From: Lytechinus variegatus
Lineage: Eukaryota > Echinodermata > Echinoidea > Temnopleuroida > Toxopneustidae
Direction of reading: 5' to 3'
NCBI RefSeq assembly: GCF_018143015.1
Contig: NC_054741.1
Location: forward strand, 56,125,048-56,189,047
DNA length: 64,000 bases
The notes beneath the pieces are model-generated. The model worked only from the letters and a program-made list of their open reading frames with translations. It was not told the DNA's origin and did no database searches. This document shows positions 29,119 through 41,999 of this stretch, piece after piece. The position numbers were made by a program, and so were the translations under genes. Position 1 is the first letter of the stretch; the number at the start of each line of letters is the position of its first letter.

Positions 29119-29993
29119 TTCAAGGGGAAATCCACCCCAATAAAAGGTTGGATTGGATAAAAAGTGAAAAATTAATCAAGCCTATCGCTGAAAATTTCAT
29201 CAAAATCAGACGGCAAATAGGTACGACATTTTGAAGTTCGCTTAATTTCACAAAACTGATATATGCACATCGTGTACTGACTGCACGGAAAGGTTGGTAG
29301 CGCAAACAGAGGCCCTGTTACAAATGGTAATGTGGCAGCGATGCCTAATGTTACAACAATGCATTACTTACACATTGAAATGAATGTTTTGATTTCACAA
29401 TCCAAATGATGTGACTGGGCTTACTGTTAATCCTCTGTTTATAGGCTAACAACGTTACTGGTCGGTATATAAAGGAGGGAACAGATAACATCACACACTC
29501 ACTATTTCTTTTCTATACAAAGTACTTTAACTTTTCCCCTCATAATGGGAAACAAAGTTCCTTCCTGAACATGCAGGAATTGCCATTGTTGTAACCGATT
29601 AAATGAGTTTCCTTATTGTAATATCTGCAGAAAAATATCAATTTTCTGTAATTCATAAAATGAAACATGAAAGAAATATAAGTAGTGTGGGATATCAACT
29701 CTCATTTGAGTAAAAGCCAAGCTGTGAAAATAAACTTCAAGATGACATTGCCTTATTTCATATTTGATTGTGATGAAATTTTTCAGCAAATGCTAATTTG
29801 ACTTCTTTGGTTATCTAAAAAAATCCAAGGTGGGTGTGTATTCTCCTGGTGATATTGTATCCCAGAATGCAATGTTCAGATCAAGATTAAAGAAACCTGA
29901 TGATAAGCAGCACTCCTATGCCATTTTTATTATTAATATTATTCTTTTGTTATTCAAATCATGTTTAAGTTGGGGGTGGACTTGACCTTCAAG
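29119..29993. repeat. Palindromic MITE, diverged copy with extra internal sequence
   Basis: TTCAAGGGGAAATCCACCCC on the left and GGGGGTGGACTTGACCTTCAAG on the right; arm sequence GAAAATTTCATCAAAATCAG is shared with 28453-29052. At 875 bp it is longer than the 600-bp copy, the excess being in the middle and right arm (about 29800-29950). Confidence 0.7.
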
Positions 29994-32847
29994 AAAAAAA
30001 AATTTATGAAACCCAGAATTAATGAACATTTTCAAGATAGATATCATTCAATGACAGGAATATTTTAATACGTGACTTCAATAGACATAAAAATAAAATT
30101 CATGTCATAAATATTGATATGATACATTCATATAAAAAGAATAAATATGTTGGTTACATACATATACATACAATTACATTTTGTTCAGTTGCATTCATAT
30201 GAAATAAGAATTATAATGGTTTGAACACTGATTTTAGTCCTGTTTATTGGAAGATTAAATAACTGCTCGCAAGAATGATATACAAAGACAAAAAAACAAC
30301 AACAAAAGATATAATCCCCCAAATGCTCTAACTCAAAATAAGAGGAAACATGTTAAAAGAGATATTACAAAAATAAGTAAATTTCCTGGACGACCTATTT
30401 GTTTTAAACGCCCGATTTGAGATTTCTGCTAAAAAGGAAAATCATGATGGTACCGAATCAGTCTTTGTACAGAGCTTCCTAAACAACAAAACTTCCTCTT
30501 AATAATAACTGCTTTTGCATGTGGATTTCATGGAATCTCAGGTACTAATCCAAGAATCTTATTTTTATGGTACTAAAAACATGTTCATACCCAGTTTCCA
30601 TTTTAATACACAAACTCCCTGTTCATATACACCACCTATACATCCACCTATCCAATGTTACAGATATGGTCATTTAATTTGATGGCATACAGTATACATA
30701 TGTAAACAGAGGTTAATCACTGATATTATCTGCCTCTTGCTTTTAACACTTAGTTTGTTTTTTGCCATTTTACAGAAAAGACCCTATACAAAATATTGCA
30801 ATATCTATATTTGAAACCATAAACTGCATCCCACATAAAGCTGTAAATTTTTTTTATTCATGCATACTTTTTAAACCATTTTCTTTGTTGTACAATGATT
30901 TCCTTTGTGACTGAGATGAACAATGCTTCACTTTTTACTTTTGGTAGATGACGTTATAGTGGACAATTGGAACATTACAAAATACATGTAAATTGGAACA
31001 TTACAAAATACATGTACACTATTTTTTGTAATTTAGAATTAGTTTAAATATGATTATTACTTCAGTGATGACCAACCCATATTTGTGTTTAGCATTATCT
31101 GATATATTGAGAGAAATAGAAATTATATTATGTATACATGTATCTATATGGACAGAAATCTCTGCACAAAAAGATTTGTCTGATAACTATATCCAGATGA
31201 AAGAAATTCAATGAAAAAAGGGGGGAAAATAAATTGTGACATTCAATTATATAAATGAAGTAAAAGTCAAAAGATTTTCAATAAAGATTATTTTACTTCT
31301 AAACCAAATATTCTTCAAAGGGATAAGTTTGATTGAAATTGACTTATTGGGGATTAGCATAAAGTAGAGATGTGTTGCTGATACCTGTAGTTATATTTCC
31401 TCATTCAAAGCAGATGATATCTATATATTTTTTATTCTATTTACATCAAGTATGGTTGTATAACTGATTACATTTGTAACATCAAAAAGCAGACAAGTTT
31501 TCTATATCAACATGAATAATTTTCATTTGAAAATAATTTTGAAAATTGCAGACGACGAGAGGGTTGGAATCCTATCATAATTTGTGATATCCAAATTACG
31601 CAAATCATTCAGTAAAATGTTGTTACAATCCTATTATACAAACTGTATAACTTTATTTTGTAGTAGATATATTCCTGCCTGATAAGCCTGTAAAATGGTA
31701 TTGAAATTATTTTGTTTCTTGATTCATTTTACTAGAATATGAATGGACATGAAAAGACATAAGTACAATATATTCATGTAAATTACAGATTTATAACAGC
31801 AAGTACTTTAGCAATAAGAATAACACATCATAAAATTTATCAAAAAGTACTCACATCATATAGAAAATGAATAATTAAGATATTTCATCTTTTTATATAG
31901 ATAAAATCTGAAAGTATAACATTTTAACCAACAATTTATGTTTGAAAATAATATCCATAGATATTTCATCTCTATATGTTTGAAAATAAAGAACTACATA
32001 AGATGACTATAAATGAAAATATATCATCTATGATCTAAAAAAACTAATTCAATAACACTTGAAATTAAAACCAAGAACTGCTACACTATTTGAAAAAGTC
32101 ATAGAATAACAAAACATGAAAGAAGACATAAAAAATGCATAGTATGAAAATGTTTATCCATATTACCAGTTCAAAACGGTCAAATAATAAATGACAACAT
32201 AAAGACTTTCCAGATCACACATGTTGTACTTCAAAACCTGAAGGAGAAGAGTGAATATAAAATCGCTTTTTCTATACAATTACGACTAATACTGTTCAGT
32301 ATCTCACTAGTAAACCAATTATGTACTACTTTAAACGACAAACAAAACAAACACTGACTGATAACCTTTCTCAACATTTTTCATCAAACAAAAGTGACAA
32401 TGATTTTTTAAATATACAGCCTACACATGCATTAAACAAATTCTAATGGTTTGTCTTAACCCACTGGTGACTGATTGATTTTGCAATAAAACATGTTTTC
32501 CATAGATTCCAGCCCGGATATATGCCAGCTCAGCCTCCAACGTGTTAAGAGTTTTTTTATTGTAGAAATGAATACTGTGGAAATATCAACCATCAAGCGT
32601 TATGTGCAAATTTCTAATAACATAAATGGAGAAAGCTCTGGAATATTTGAGGAAATGATTTTGACACAGATGACTTTAACTTCATGGGTGATTTTATTGC
32701 AAAAACAAAAATCAAATTCCTGTAATCCATTATGAAATGAATTGTATTGCCTTAAAGAAATATACTTAAAATCACCAGGTATATGTATATCAAAATATAT
32801 CATGCCTTTACTTTCTGAAATCATGAATTTCTTGTGGACTGTAAAAA
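29994..32847. other. AT-rich region without recognisable gene
   Basis: No coding sequence was recognised on either strand. A 26-bp unit (AATTGGAACATTACAAAATA and six more bases) is duplicated in tandem at 30965-30990 and 30991-31016. If the - strand exons proposed upstream are real, this could be their long 3' UTR or intergenic sequence; TTTATT (AATAAA on the - strand) occurs at 30243-30248. Confidence 0.5.
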
Positions 32848-33283
32848 CCAGTGGCCTGTTTCATAAAGAGTTACAACTGTTGTTACTTTGCCACTACGGC
32901 AACTACCATGATAACCTTGATTTTGATTGGCTCCTGAGCCCTGTTGCCATGGTAGTTGCCATAATGGCAAAGTTAAAACAGGGCCCCGTCTTACAAAGAG
33001 TTACAATTGATCCAATCAATCGTAACTCAATGGAAATCCATTAGTGTCGTAATTTTTTATATAGGAAATTTGCAAAATGTCCTTAGTAAACAAAGGAAAA
33101 CACACCAAATTTTCAAGAAATCATAAATTCATGGATATACATTCATATCTAAACATTTTTTTGAGCAAACATGCTTATTATATGTTGACTTTCCTGGCTT
33201 TCCTTAGTTGCAATTGATCGGATCAATTGCAACTTTTTGTAAGATGGGCCAGAGTTGTATCTCTTTATGAAATGGACCACTGG
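32848..33283. repeat. Outer fold-back element of a nested pair
   Basis: CCAGTGGCCTGTTTCATAAA at the left; its inverted form TTTATGAAATGGACCACTGG at the right (ends 33283). The left half also folds on itself: GGCAACTACCATG mirrors CATGGTAGTTGCC. It is interrupted by the element 32981-33250. Confidence 0.8.
32981..33250. mobile_element. 270-bp fold-back element nested in 32848-33283
   Basis: Left end GGGCCCCGTCTTACAAAGAG plus TTACAATTGATCC; right end GGATCAATTGCAACTTTTTG plus TAAGATGGGCC. Outside, the host sequence continues as GTTAAAACA|...|AGAGTTGTATCTC. Confidence 0.8.
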
Positions 33284-33296
33284 CCGAGACCAGAGG

Positions 33297-33412
33297 GCCC
33301 TGTAACATAAAGCTAAGCGATTGATCATGAGTGGATTTTACGATTGATTGACTACTGATGATCAATCATAAAAAAATAATCAAATGATCGAGGCTTCATG
33401 TTACAACACCCA
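33297..33412. repeat. About 115-bp fold-back element
   Basis: GGGCCCTGTAACATAAAGC on the left, GCTTCATGTTACAACACCC on the right, with GATTGATCATGAGTGG and ACTGATGATCAATCAT in the stem. Confidence 0.75.
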
Positions 33413-33433
33413 GGCTCCATTTTCATAAAAGCT

Positions 33434-33607
33434 GGTGGGTGTTTCATAAAGCTATTCGTAAGATAAGATAGGAATGACTTTTTGCACAACTGTTGATCCT
33501 TTCTTGTGCTATGTGATATCCGTATGTAATGGAGTTATGACCTAAGAACATGTTCCAGTCATGCGTAAAGTTGTGCATAACATTACGAACAGCTTTATGA
33601 AACACCC
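33434..33607. repeat. Short fold-back MITE, TTTCATAAAGC ends (copy 2)
   Basis: GGTGGGTGTTTCATAAAGCT at the left, AGCTTTATGAAACACCC at the right, about 174 bp. Internal blocks CTAAGAACATGTTCCAGTCA and TGCGTAAAGTTGTGCATAAC are shared with 7724-7890. Confidence 0.88.
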
Positions 33608-33971
33608 TCTGTTCTAATAACAAAATAAAACATTAAGAGCAAACTGAATTGAAGCTTTATTAATTGACAACAATTTGTCATAGAAATTTTCCCCTTAATA
33701 TCATTGAAACTTTTTCTTTTTCATCAATAAACAAAGATCAGTTACGGCTTATAAGCTGCTGTTATAAGTCCTGAAATCATGATATTTGATCGAATGGGAG
33801 CAAGTTTCTCACTTCACAGTATTTGATTACAAGCTTTATGAGCATGGACTTGCATTTATATTCTCAGAAGATTGGAAGAGTAGCAGGATAACCTGGAAGA
33901 AATGCTTGAAGTCTTGGAGAAGTAGAGCCAGAAGACCAAATCTTGATTTGATGAAACCACGTTGATCGTCT

Positions 33972-34000
33972 TTACACATCAAGGATTATCATTTTTGCAC
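33972..34000 (-). CDS. Possible terminal coding exon, unidentified gene
   Basis: On the - strand a good acceptor (tttttttgcttggcag|GTGCAAAAATG) precedes a short open stretch. Entered after a phase-1 exon it reads (G)AKMIILDV and stops at 33972-33974. Entered in phase 0 it reads VQK and stops at 33989-33991. It is listed because its phase fits the exon-like segment 46212-46337 (directly) or 36313-36344 (in phase 0). No homology was recognised and chance is quite possible. Confidence 0.2.
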
Positions 34001-36312
34001 CTGCCAAGCAAAAAAAATACAATATAGCATTTATTTTAGTCAATACTCAATTATGAATGACTTAATCAAACAAAATTCCTGTGTAAAAAAAAAGAAAATC
34101 CTCTTGGAAACTTGATACAATGGAAAACATCACTTCAACAACATACAAATCATACTATCAAATATAAGTTATGCGATCTGAGTAAATCATGTAAATTGTA
34201 TTTCATTGTAAATATGAAAAGAATCAAATAGTAAAATCAAAGAATTGAATTGAATTGTATGTTACAAATGTTTCAAGTTGTTCTTTTCATTTAATGTATT
34301 TTGCAACCAAGTTTTAATTTTCACAGAACAACCAAGGCTATGAAGAACTAATACTGGAGCTAAAATGTCAGATCAAACTTTGAAGTTGGCAATTTCTTCA
34401 AAACAAAGCTAAAGATCAATATTAATGGGTCTACGTCAATAGAGTTAAAACTTGGACAAGTACGATAAAGAATATAAAAGACTGTATACAACCTTACGAA
34501 AAGTTCATGAAAGACCTTCGTATGACCTCTTTACTTAATTTAAGGATTTCCTATTCTCATTGAATAATCTTGAATCATAGCTGAGCCAGGATATATCATA
34601 AATATATAGCCCTTATATAGTTCAAACATAAGCTATACATGAAAAGATATGCCCCCCTTAAAGACAGTTCATGATGTGAAATGACTGTTCACATAGACAG
34701 AAAAAAATGATTCACGTTGTAAAAGTGTGTTCACATAGCAACCAATGTCTCAATTGATGGTCAAATATATCTCATGATATGCAAGATTCAAACCCAAAAG
34801 AAAATAATGACTTATGGTAAATTATGATATCCCAAAGTTTGACAGTTTCTAGTCATTCCTTTTTTTCTTTATTTTTCATAGATGTAAATCATTATTTTCT
34901 TTAGTGTGAATGAATATTTACTCATACGTCTTGGACCAAGCTAATAATAGGATTTTTGACATTTTAATCCAACCGTGGTCGGTTGGTCGTTAATAGATGT
35001 GTCATACAGGTAAGCACAGGTAAATAAGTATAAAATGATGAGATGATTTGACAAGACAAGATAGTTTAAAAATATTGCTTCCTCTCTTTCCACTCAGTTT
35101 TGCTTTTCAGTGCAATGTTGATCTATTACATAGTTCATAAATACACTTCTATTGGATCTTAGCATGTTCCACTATCATTTTTTGAAAGGCATTTGCACAC
35201 CTAGATGAAATAATCTGCCGGGCTTCTGTTGATTCATTTTAACCATTATTTGAAGACCAGCCTATATATTCAATGCTTCCCATTCTCGATTGTCCTCCAG
35301 TATTTAAATTTATTTACATGTATTTTTGTCTGCTTTCTTTCATTGAACCTTGAGTAATTTACAGGAGATTTGTGCATAATATACCATATCATTATTTAAA
35401 CATTTTATGAAAAAGTAACAACTACTACTACATAGAGTTTTCATGTTTTCATGATCACATGCAGTGTCTTCTTGTTGCTTCTCAGATTTATGACAATCTG
35501 GCTGCAAGAATTGCAAGAAATTCATCATTATCATAAAATATGCTGAAATATGGTTTGGAGATTGTTAATCAGATACAAAATTGTCACATATTTGGTACAA
35601 TCATGCCTTTTTGGAGCCCCACCCCCAAAATCAGCATCCTGTTCATTTGATGCCTCCCCCCTTGGGTATGTTATTAATATGTTATCATATTGAGTTTCCC
35701 TTTTTAATTTTAAAGACATTGTGGGTCTTTATAGAAAACAGTAGATTAAATCTTTTCTATATAAAATGCCTTTTCCTTACTTATCTATGTTAATTACAAA
35801 AATCCTTTTATGTTTAATTCTTACATTTTCTAACGAGCGTTCATACTCTCCATTTCTCCATCATGTCTTAATATCATCAATATAGAAATAAATATATGAA
35901 AAGGGTGTGCCCTGGTTTGTCATCTGTTAATGTACAAGAAGTCTGATTGATAATGAGCTAATGTGCAAGTCATTAAGTTAACCCAAACCGTATTCACCTG
36001 TCGGATGACCCCACCCTAGACGATTCCCCTGGGGGGTGGAGGGAGGGCCGATGTCATCTGGAGGCTTCTGGGGGTTTTAGCTCAGAGACCTGTTCTGGGG
36101 TGACAAAGAAATGAAATCATATACTTAAGGGGTCACCTTTATTTGCATGAGATTGGTTTTGGTTACAGAGGAGATAAGTCTGACGATTTAGGAGACTTGA
36201 TCAACGTTGCCTTATCTTTCATTTGTATAAGATCTTTTTTTGATTGCAAAACAATGATTTGATTAATAAGGGAAGATTATGAGTCATGTACCAGTGCTTT
36301 CTTTCTACTTAC
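34001..36312. other. AT-rich region without recognisable gene
   Basis: No coding sequence or clear repeat was seen in 34001-35990. A short GC-richer patch lies at about 35995-36080 (GTCGGATGACCCCACCCTAG, then CCCCTGGGGGGTGGAGGG); it has no recognised identity. Confidence 0.5.
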
Positions 36313-36344
36313 AATGGGGTCGATAACCTCTTCTTTGTTTCGAG
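36313..36344 (-). CDS. Possible 32-nt microexon, unidentified gene
   Basis: On the - strand ttataatcag|CTCGAAAC...CCCCATT|gtaagt has a strong donor. If joined after the phase-1 end of 46212-46337 it reads ARNKEEVIDPI with no stop and leaves phase 0, matching the alternative reading of 33972-34000 (VQK, stop). The acceptor lacks a strong pyrimidine tract. This is speculative. Confidence 0.17.
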
Positions 36345-36431
36345 CTGATTATAATTTTTTATTATTTAGGAGTGCATGTAAATGTTGGATGTAAATCTTA
36401 ATCTCTCTCTATTTCCCGAACTACTACTACT

Positions 36432-37045
36432 CTTTTGTCTTAAATCCCTTTTCTATTCCCTCTCTTCCACTCATGTTTTTTCTTTTGGTTTAATCACTTT
36501 ATCCTTGCATTTCTCATATTCATTGCATAATCAAAATACACATCCTAGCACAAATAATACATTCAGTGCACGAATCCCATTTTTAATATTAAAAAAAAAT
36601 GTGGTAAGAACAATTTTCAAATTTTATTCTAATCTTTTAATCTTTTGTCTTAAATCCCTTTTCTATTCCCTCTCTTCCACTCATGTTTTTCTTTTGTTTT
36701 AATCACTTTATCCTTGCATTTCTCATATTTATTGCATAATCAAAATACACATCCTAGCACAAATAATACATTCAGTGCACGAATCCCATTTTTAATATTA
36801 AAAAAAAATGTGGTAAGAACAATTTTCAAATTTTATTCTAATCTTTTAATCTTTTGTCTTAAATCCCTTTTCTATTCCCTCTCTTTTGTTTTAATCACTT
36901 TATCCTTGCATTTCTCATATTTATTGCATAATCAAAATACACATCCTAGCACAAATAATACATTCAGTGCACGAATCCCATTTTTAGTATTAAAAAAAAA
37001 TATGGTAAGAACAATTGTCAAATTTTATTCTAATCTTTTAATCTT
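36432..37045. repeat. Tandem repeat, three units of about 192-210 bp
   Basis: Units start at 36432, 36642 and 36851 (CTTTTGTCTTAAATCCCTTT). Units 1 and 2 are 210 and 209 bp and nearly identical. Unit 3 lacks about 18 bp around CCACTCATGTTTTT. Each contains TAATACATTCAGTGCACGAA and an A9 run followed by TGTGGTAAGAAC (TATGGTAAG in unit 3). Because the period is about 210 the same frame stays open, giving spurious ORFs of 106 and 115 codons. High identity suggests recent expansion. Confidence 0.92.
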
Positions 37046-39143
37046 TTTTTCATTATCATAATCAATATTATTATTATTTCTCTTGCAACAGTGACATTTA
37101 TACCTTTTTTTCAATATGCATAAATATTAGATAATGGTACAACACGCGTTTTATGACATATTCTTTCATTTTATTTGCCAATGAATTGAAAATGAATAAT
37201 CTTTTGATTTACCAACCCTTAAAAGGCTTCAAAACCAAACTAAGGACTCTGTTAAGATCATTTTTTTAATAAACAAGTGATAAAAGGACTTTGAACTATT
37301 TGGTACACATCAGTGACAAGCTGGTATTTTCTCTTACTTGAATTAAAGGGTTTATTCTGCCTAAAGATGATTTTGATAATGAGGAAAAGCAAAGAAAATA
37401 TCAGTGAAGGTTTTGCAAAAATCCTCCAAAGAGTAAACAGGCAAACAGGAATATCATATAAGAAAAATACCGTTCATATTTTATATATACAATGTCTTAT
37501 GCTTTCTTCTTTGCAAATTCTGCAAAGGCTTTATGAAATAATATTTCTTATAACGTATATCCATAATTTGAAGGCAGGTGGTTAAAATAACTTGAATACG
37601 AACTGTTTCACATTCCCATTTCAAAGGTGACTCTACAATGCATCCCCCCCAAAAAAATGGTCATGGTTGATCATTAATCTATCACAACAACCTTAACTTT
37701 TTTGCCTCTTAAAAACTGACATAAATTTGAAGGCTAATTCTAGCCCAGCTTAATTTTCATACCCTTTGTTTCAGTGAGCAGTGCTCGCTCAAGCATGCAT
37801 AGTTTTTCAACTTTTTGGTGTCATTTGAAAGTTGACTTTATTGGCTTCCATATATTCCCCCAAAGCGATATATTTCTATTTGGCAGCCATTTCAGAAGGG
37901 CATATATATTTTTTGGATGCACTGTATACAGTCTCTAACCAAGTACCAAATAATAAACAGGAAATCTGTAGAACAATCAAAGATACTTTTATGCACTTTT
38001 GATAGACTATCATTTAGGAAACAAAATAATGTCAAATTAACCTGATATATGATTCTTCTTCTCCCAGAGATTTATTTCATAGATAATTTATCAACCTTTG
38101 CACGAGAGATTGTTTTTGGTTGAATATAAGATTAAGTTTCTACATTTTAAAGATTTCTCTACTAATTTCTTACTAACACATGATAATTAATATACAGGTG
38201 TGTGTGATATCAGGAAAATTGATAATTCAACTGATAATAGGAAATAAATTGGTCATGAACTCAAATAAAATAGGATTTCTACGCCAATTGATCAAACTGC
38301 TTGTCATGCCCGGAACAGAAATCCGCTCAAATTATCCCCACTATGTATTCAACATGATGCCACAATAAATATCATTAATTATTTTTGCTCTGGATCGCTG
38401 TGAACTGTATTGCGTCATTTCTGAGGTGGTTAAATGATCAATGCCTCTTTAAAGAGCTTCTTATCCTCCTCAGACAACAAGCTTATCACCATTCTAAGGC
38501 TGTTTTAGCACTTCATCAAGCAAACCTGATCTTTGGACCGAGAGTAAACAGATTTGAAATATTTGATCAGTTGTGATTCGAGCAAACGTTCAGAGTTAGG
38601 CGTATAGTTGCAGGTCACTTTGTTTCTGAAACTTTTGTGGGCAGCACCAAGTTTTTATCCCTTCCGTTCTGTTTGCACTCCATAACTGTTTGTCGTAATC
38701 CCTGCTTTAATCTAGAAACCTCTCTCTTTTGGTACATTTATGCAAATTTATTTTTCAGAAATAAGGTATAGAACCACTTGTAAGCTCTTGTTGATTCATG
38801 TAGCAAAGTCTTTTGAGAAAGCAAAGTAGGAGAACACACATGACGCACCAAATGATAAAAAGAGTTCATTTTTAAGGTAATTTGGAGGATCTTTTCCTTC
38901 TGTTTGCCAAAATCCCATGAGAATTAAAAAGAGAAACAGTGTTTGAAGTGTTTTATATCATTGATACAATGTGGTTACACCCTATTTCTAAACAGAAAAG
39001 TTTATTAACATTTAGACTGCATACAGGTCCCCCCATCACAACATCACTCTCATTTTTTTTCAAATTGACTTCTAAAATGTGAGTGTTTCTGTTTAGGATC
39101 CTTAAACTTCCTAAGAGGGGAAAGGGATGCAATTTGCATGTAC
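37046..39143. other. AT-rich region without recognisable gene
   Basis: No coding sequence was recognised. 38270-38660 is somewhat less AT-rich. On its - strand it includes a short frame reading MVISLLSEEDKKLFKEALII, then a stop, preceded by a possible acceptor (cagccttag). It was not called because no partner exon in the right phase was found. Confidence 0.45.
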
Positions 39144-39603
39144 TTTAAAGGGTAATTTGTTGGAAGTTGTGAAAATAGCAGAAAAATATTGGTGAAGGTT
39201 TGAAGAAAATCAGAATTATCAGAATTTTCATTTTGGGGTTTGTGACATCATAAAACGAGCAGCTGCCCGTAATGAAATGCATGAATTTCATTTTTTAATG
39301 GCTCCTGATGACTTACATTTGTTTTCTTTTCATGAGCAGGTGTCAAAATGGTTTGTCTATTGATATAAAAAAGGTGCAATCAAAACCATTTTCAATTTTC
39401 TGAGAGAATGACATTGCATTGATTTTTAAACATTTGCTATGAAGGAATGCTGCTCATATATGATGTCATAAATCAAATAATCAGAATTGTAATAACTTTT
39501 TAATTATTTTATGGATTTTTCTCAGACCTTTGGCAATATTTTTAATGATTTTTTTCTGCTATTTTTACATTAGACTTTCTATCAGGGTGAACTTCCCCTT
39601 TAA
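39144..39603. repeat. Palindromic MITE, about 460 bp, TTTAAAGG ends
   Basis: Left arm TTTAAAGGGTAATTTGTTGG and AAAATAGCAGAAAAATATTG; right arm TTTTTTTCTGCTATTTTTAC and GGGTGAACTTCCCCTTTAA. Both arms contain a TGTGACATCATAAA / TGATGTCATAAAT block. It has the same general plan as the MITEs at 11531 and 28453 but a different sequence. Confidence 0.75.
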
Positions 39604-41999
39604 TTTTGCTTGCAGTCCTAAATTAGGCATATTTAATGTTTTATGTAGTGTGCCCTCTTTCTATTACTAGCTGACAAACCAATTGATGATGATGGGAGGG
39701 GGGGGGGTGGCACTTGCAGCCCCTGAGCCCTATCTTTCTACATATCTACCACGGTTTAAGATTACAACAAAATTCCTGGCCAGCATATTAGCCTGCCAAT
39801 AACAATTTCCAAATAAATGGATGAATTCACTGTGGGTAAAAAGGAAGAGACAGGCAGAACATTAAAATTGGGCAAATTCCGACATGTCCACAATAATGTG
39901 ACATAATTGAGGGTTCAAAAACAGACGTAGTAGGGGATCACAGTGGTTTCAGCTGATGGGGTCTTGGAAAACTTTGGTGATGATTGGAAAGGTAGATTCC
40001 AAGCAAATCAAACTAAGAAGAGATCAGCTGTCAGTTTCATTTGATATTCATTCGATAGTCAAGGACGTTAACAAGTTCTGGAGTAAATATGGAAGGTATT
40101 TCTCCGTAAAAATGTCATAAATCTAGTGGTGAAGAAATGGGTTTCACGCTTCTGAAGATTTAAAACTCAGTTTTTAGAGTTGTGTTCCAAACAGAAACAT
40201 CTATACCTTGTTCTTTTAAACATTTATAATTTGTTCTTTTAAATCACTTACTAAATGCTAAATCCATTAGGCTCTTACACAACATCAATCAATTCTGTAT
40301 GAATAAGAAACCCTGATTGAAATCAGCGAGTAGGTCTGGAGACAAAGTCTATCACATTTCAAATTCTTTCAACTTCAAACATTTAATAGAGGCTGCAGAT
40401 TCAAACCACTTTCCTCAAACACAAGTGGCATTTCAAAGATTTCTTTTGAGGGGGGGGGGGGAGGTGTCTGGAAAATGTGTCTATTCGAGGGGAACTGCCG
40501 CTGAACTTAATATATCTGTAAATTATCACTTATAATAATAATAATAATAATAGGTCCATTTATATAGCGCAGTTACTATGTGCATATACTCTACTGCGCT
40601 TTGATAATTGGTATCATATTATTACCCCGGCTGTAGCTGAGCCGCCATATTAATAGGCGCTAAAGCGTTCAATATACAGTAATCCAATAGCACTTTTAGA
40701 AGGAAATATATATAGTTGTAATCATTTTTCTTATCAACCCTGATGGACAAACTACAGTCATCCATGGCACACATAAAGCAGTATTAAGGACGAGATCTTG
40801 ATACCTGGGGGTATACAGTATATGCCCGTATGTAATACTGGAATAATAATTCAAACCTTGGAATGCACCTTTAATGTGATGAATTAAATGACATATTTTC
40901 TAACCGTCTTGGCATTCCTAAAACTGGCGTAACACTACAGGTGTCCATAGCACTGCATTCCAGTATTGAATAGTTATCCTTGTTCTATGTCATCATTCCT
41001 CCCAACTAATCATGATGAGAGCCTGTTTTAAAATAGTCGGCTCACAGATCTGATAAATAGGTTAAAGCTTTCACATAAAATTTGTTCTTATGATATTTAT
41101 ATAAGTAATTCAATAAAACATTAAAAATGTATATTAAGATAAAAATCGAATTCAATTAATTAATTCATTCATTCTATTTCTAAAATTGCTAACTCATCTT
41201 ATGTTTATAACTTCACTTTTGTAACTCTTTCATTGAATTTTCACTTCTTGATATCAAAATGTAATTTTGATATGTATTGTCAATGATAATGCTTAACAAA
41301 GTAGAATATATTATCACTTCAAATTCCGGTACATAAAGGGAGTCTAAAAGGGGGGGGGGGGCTACACCCACAACCGCCACTACTAAATGAAACAACATCA
41401 TGAATATGCCTAACCTCTCTTTCAAATGAACCCTAAACACTAGTTGGGTTCATGGCTACCATCATTTATACAAATATGTCAGGAATACCTTGAGCTATAC
41501 CTGTGGTTTAGGCTTGGTAAGGCATCTTCATACCTCCCTTGTCGAGAAAAATACTCAAAACTTATAAGAACTTGATCATGCAGGCCTCAGATATACATGC
41601 ATTTAGAGCTACTCTAGAATCGGCAGAGGAATTTTCTGTAGTTGATACAACACTTTTGTGTTCCTGTACCAGCAAAGGTTGTAGGCCTATGTTGTCATTT
41701 CCTCGAATAAAAGTTCTTGAAAGTTGTTTCTATGTACTGCAAATATCTCCGCAACCAGGACAAAATCCGTGTAAGAGGTCCTCATAATTTTGAAAATTCT
41801 CCACTGATTTTACAAGAGGATGCACCTAGATCGAGTACTTTATTATTAGGTATTTTTCATGATTGTGGAGATATGAAAGCAGTTCAAAGCACCTAGTGCT
41901 ATCATTGCCTCCTTATCAAGGAAAAGAATTTTCCAGAAATATGATAAAAAGAACAACTGTTAACTTAAAAGCTGGCCCCCCCCTGTTGGAGCACAGATC
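39604..41999. other. Non-coding region with poly-G runs
   Basis: No gene was recognised. It contains G runs at 39698-39707, 40450-40461 and 41350-41361 and a retroelement tail at 40532-40680. Part of 41590-41800 (AATAAAAGTTCTTGAAAG, TGCAAATATCTCCGCAACC) resembles 51685-51745, suggesting another dispersed repeat. Confidence 0.45.
40532..40680 (-). repeat. Retroelement 3' tail, reverse orientation
   Basis: (ATA)n at about 40532-40552 followed by GGTCCATTTATATAGCGCAG and TACTCTACTGCGCTTTGATA, then CCGGCTGTAGCTGAGCCGCC. This is the reverse complement of a SINE/LINE end of the GCGCTATATAAAT(ATT)n type, also seen at 22042-22076. Confidence 0.7.

Noticed and set aside
36382..37061. Two + strand frames of 106 and 115 codons with repeated sequence
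   Set aside because: Arise from a tandem DNA repeat whose period is a multiple of three.
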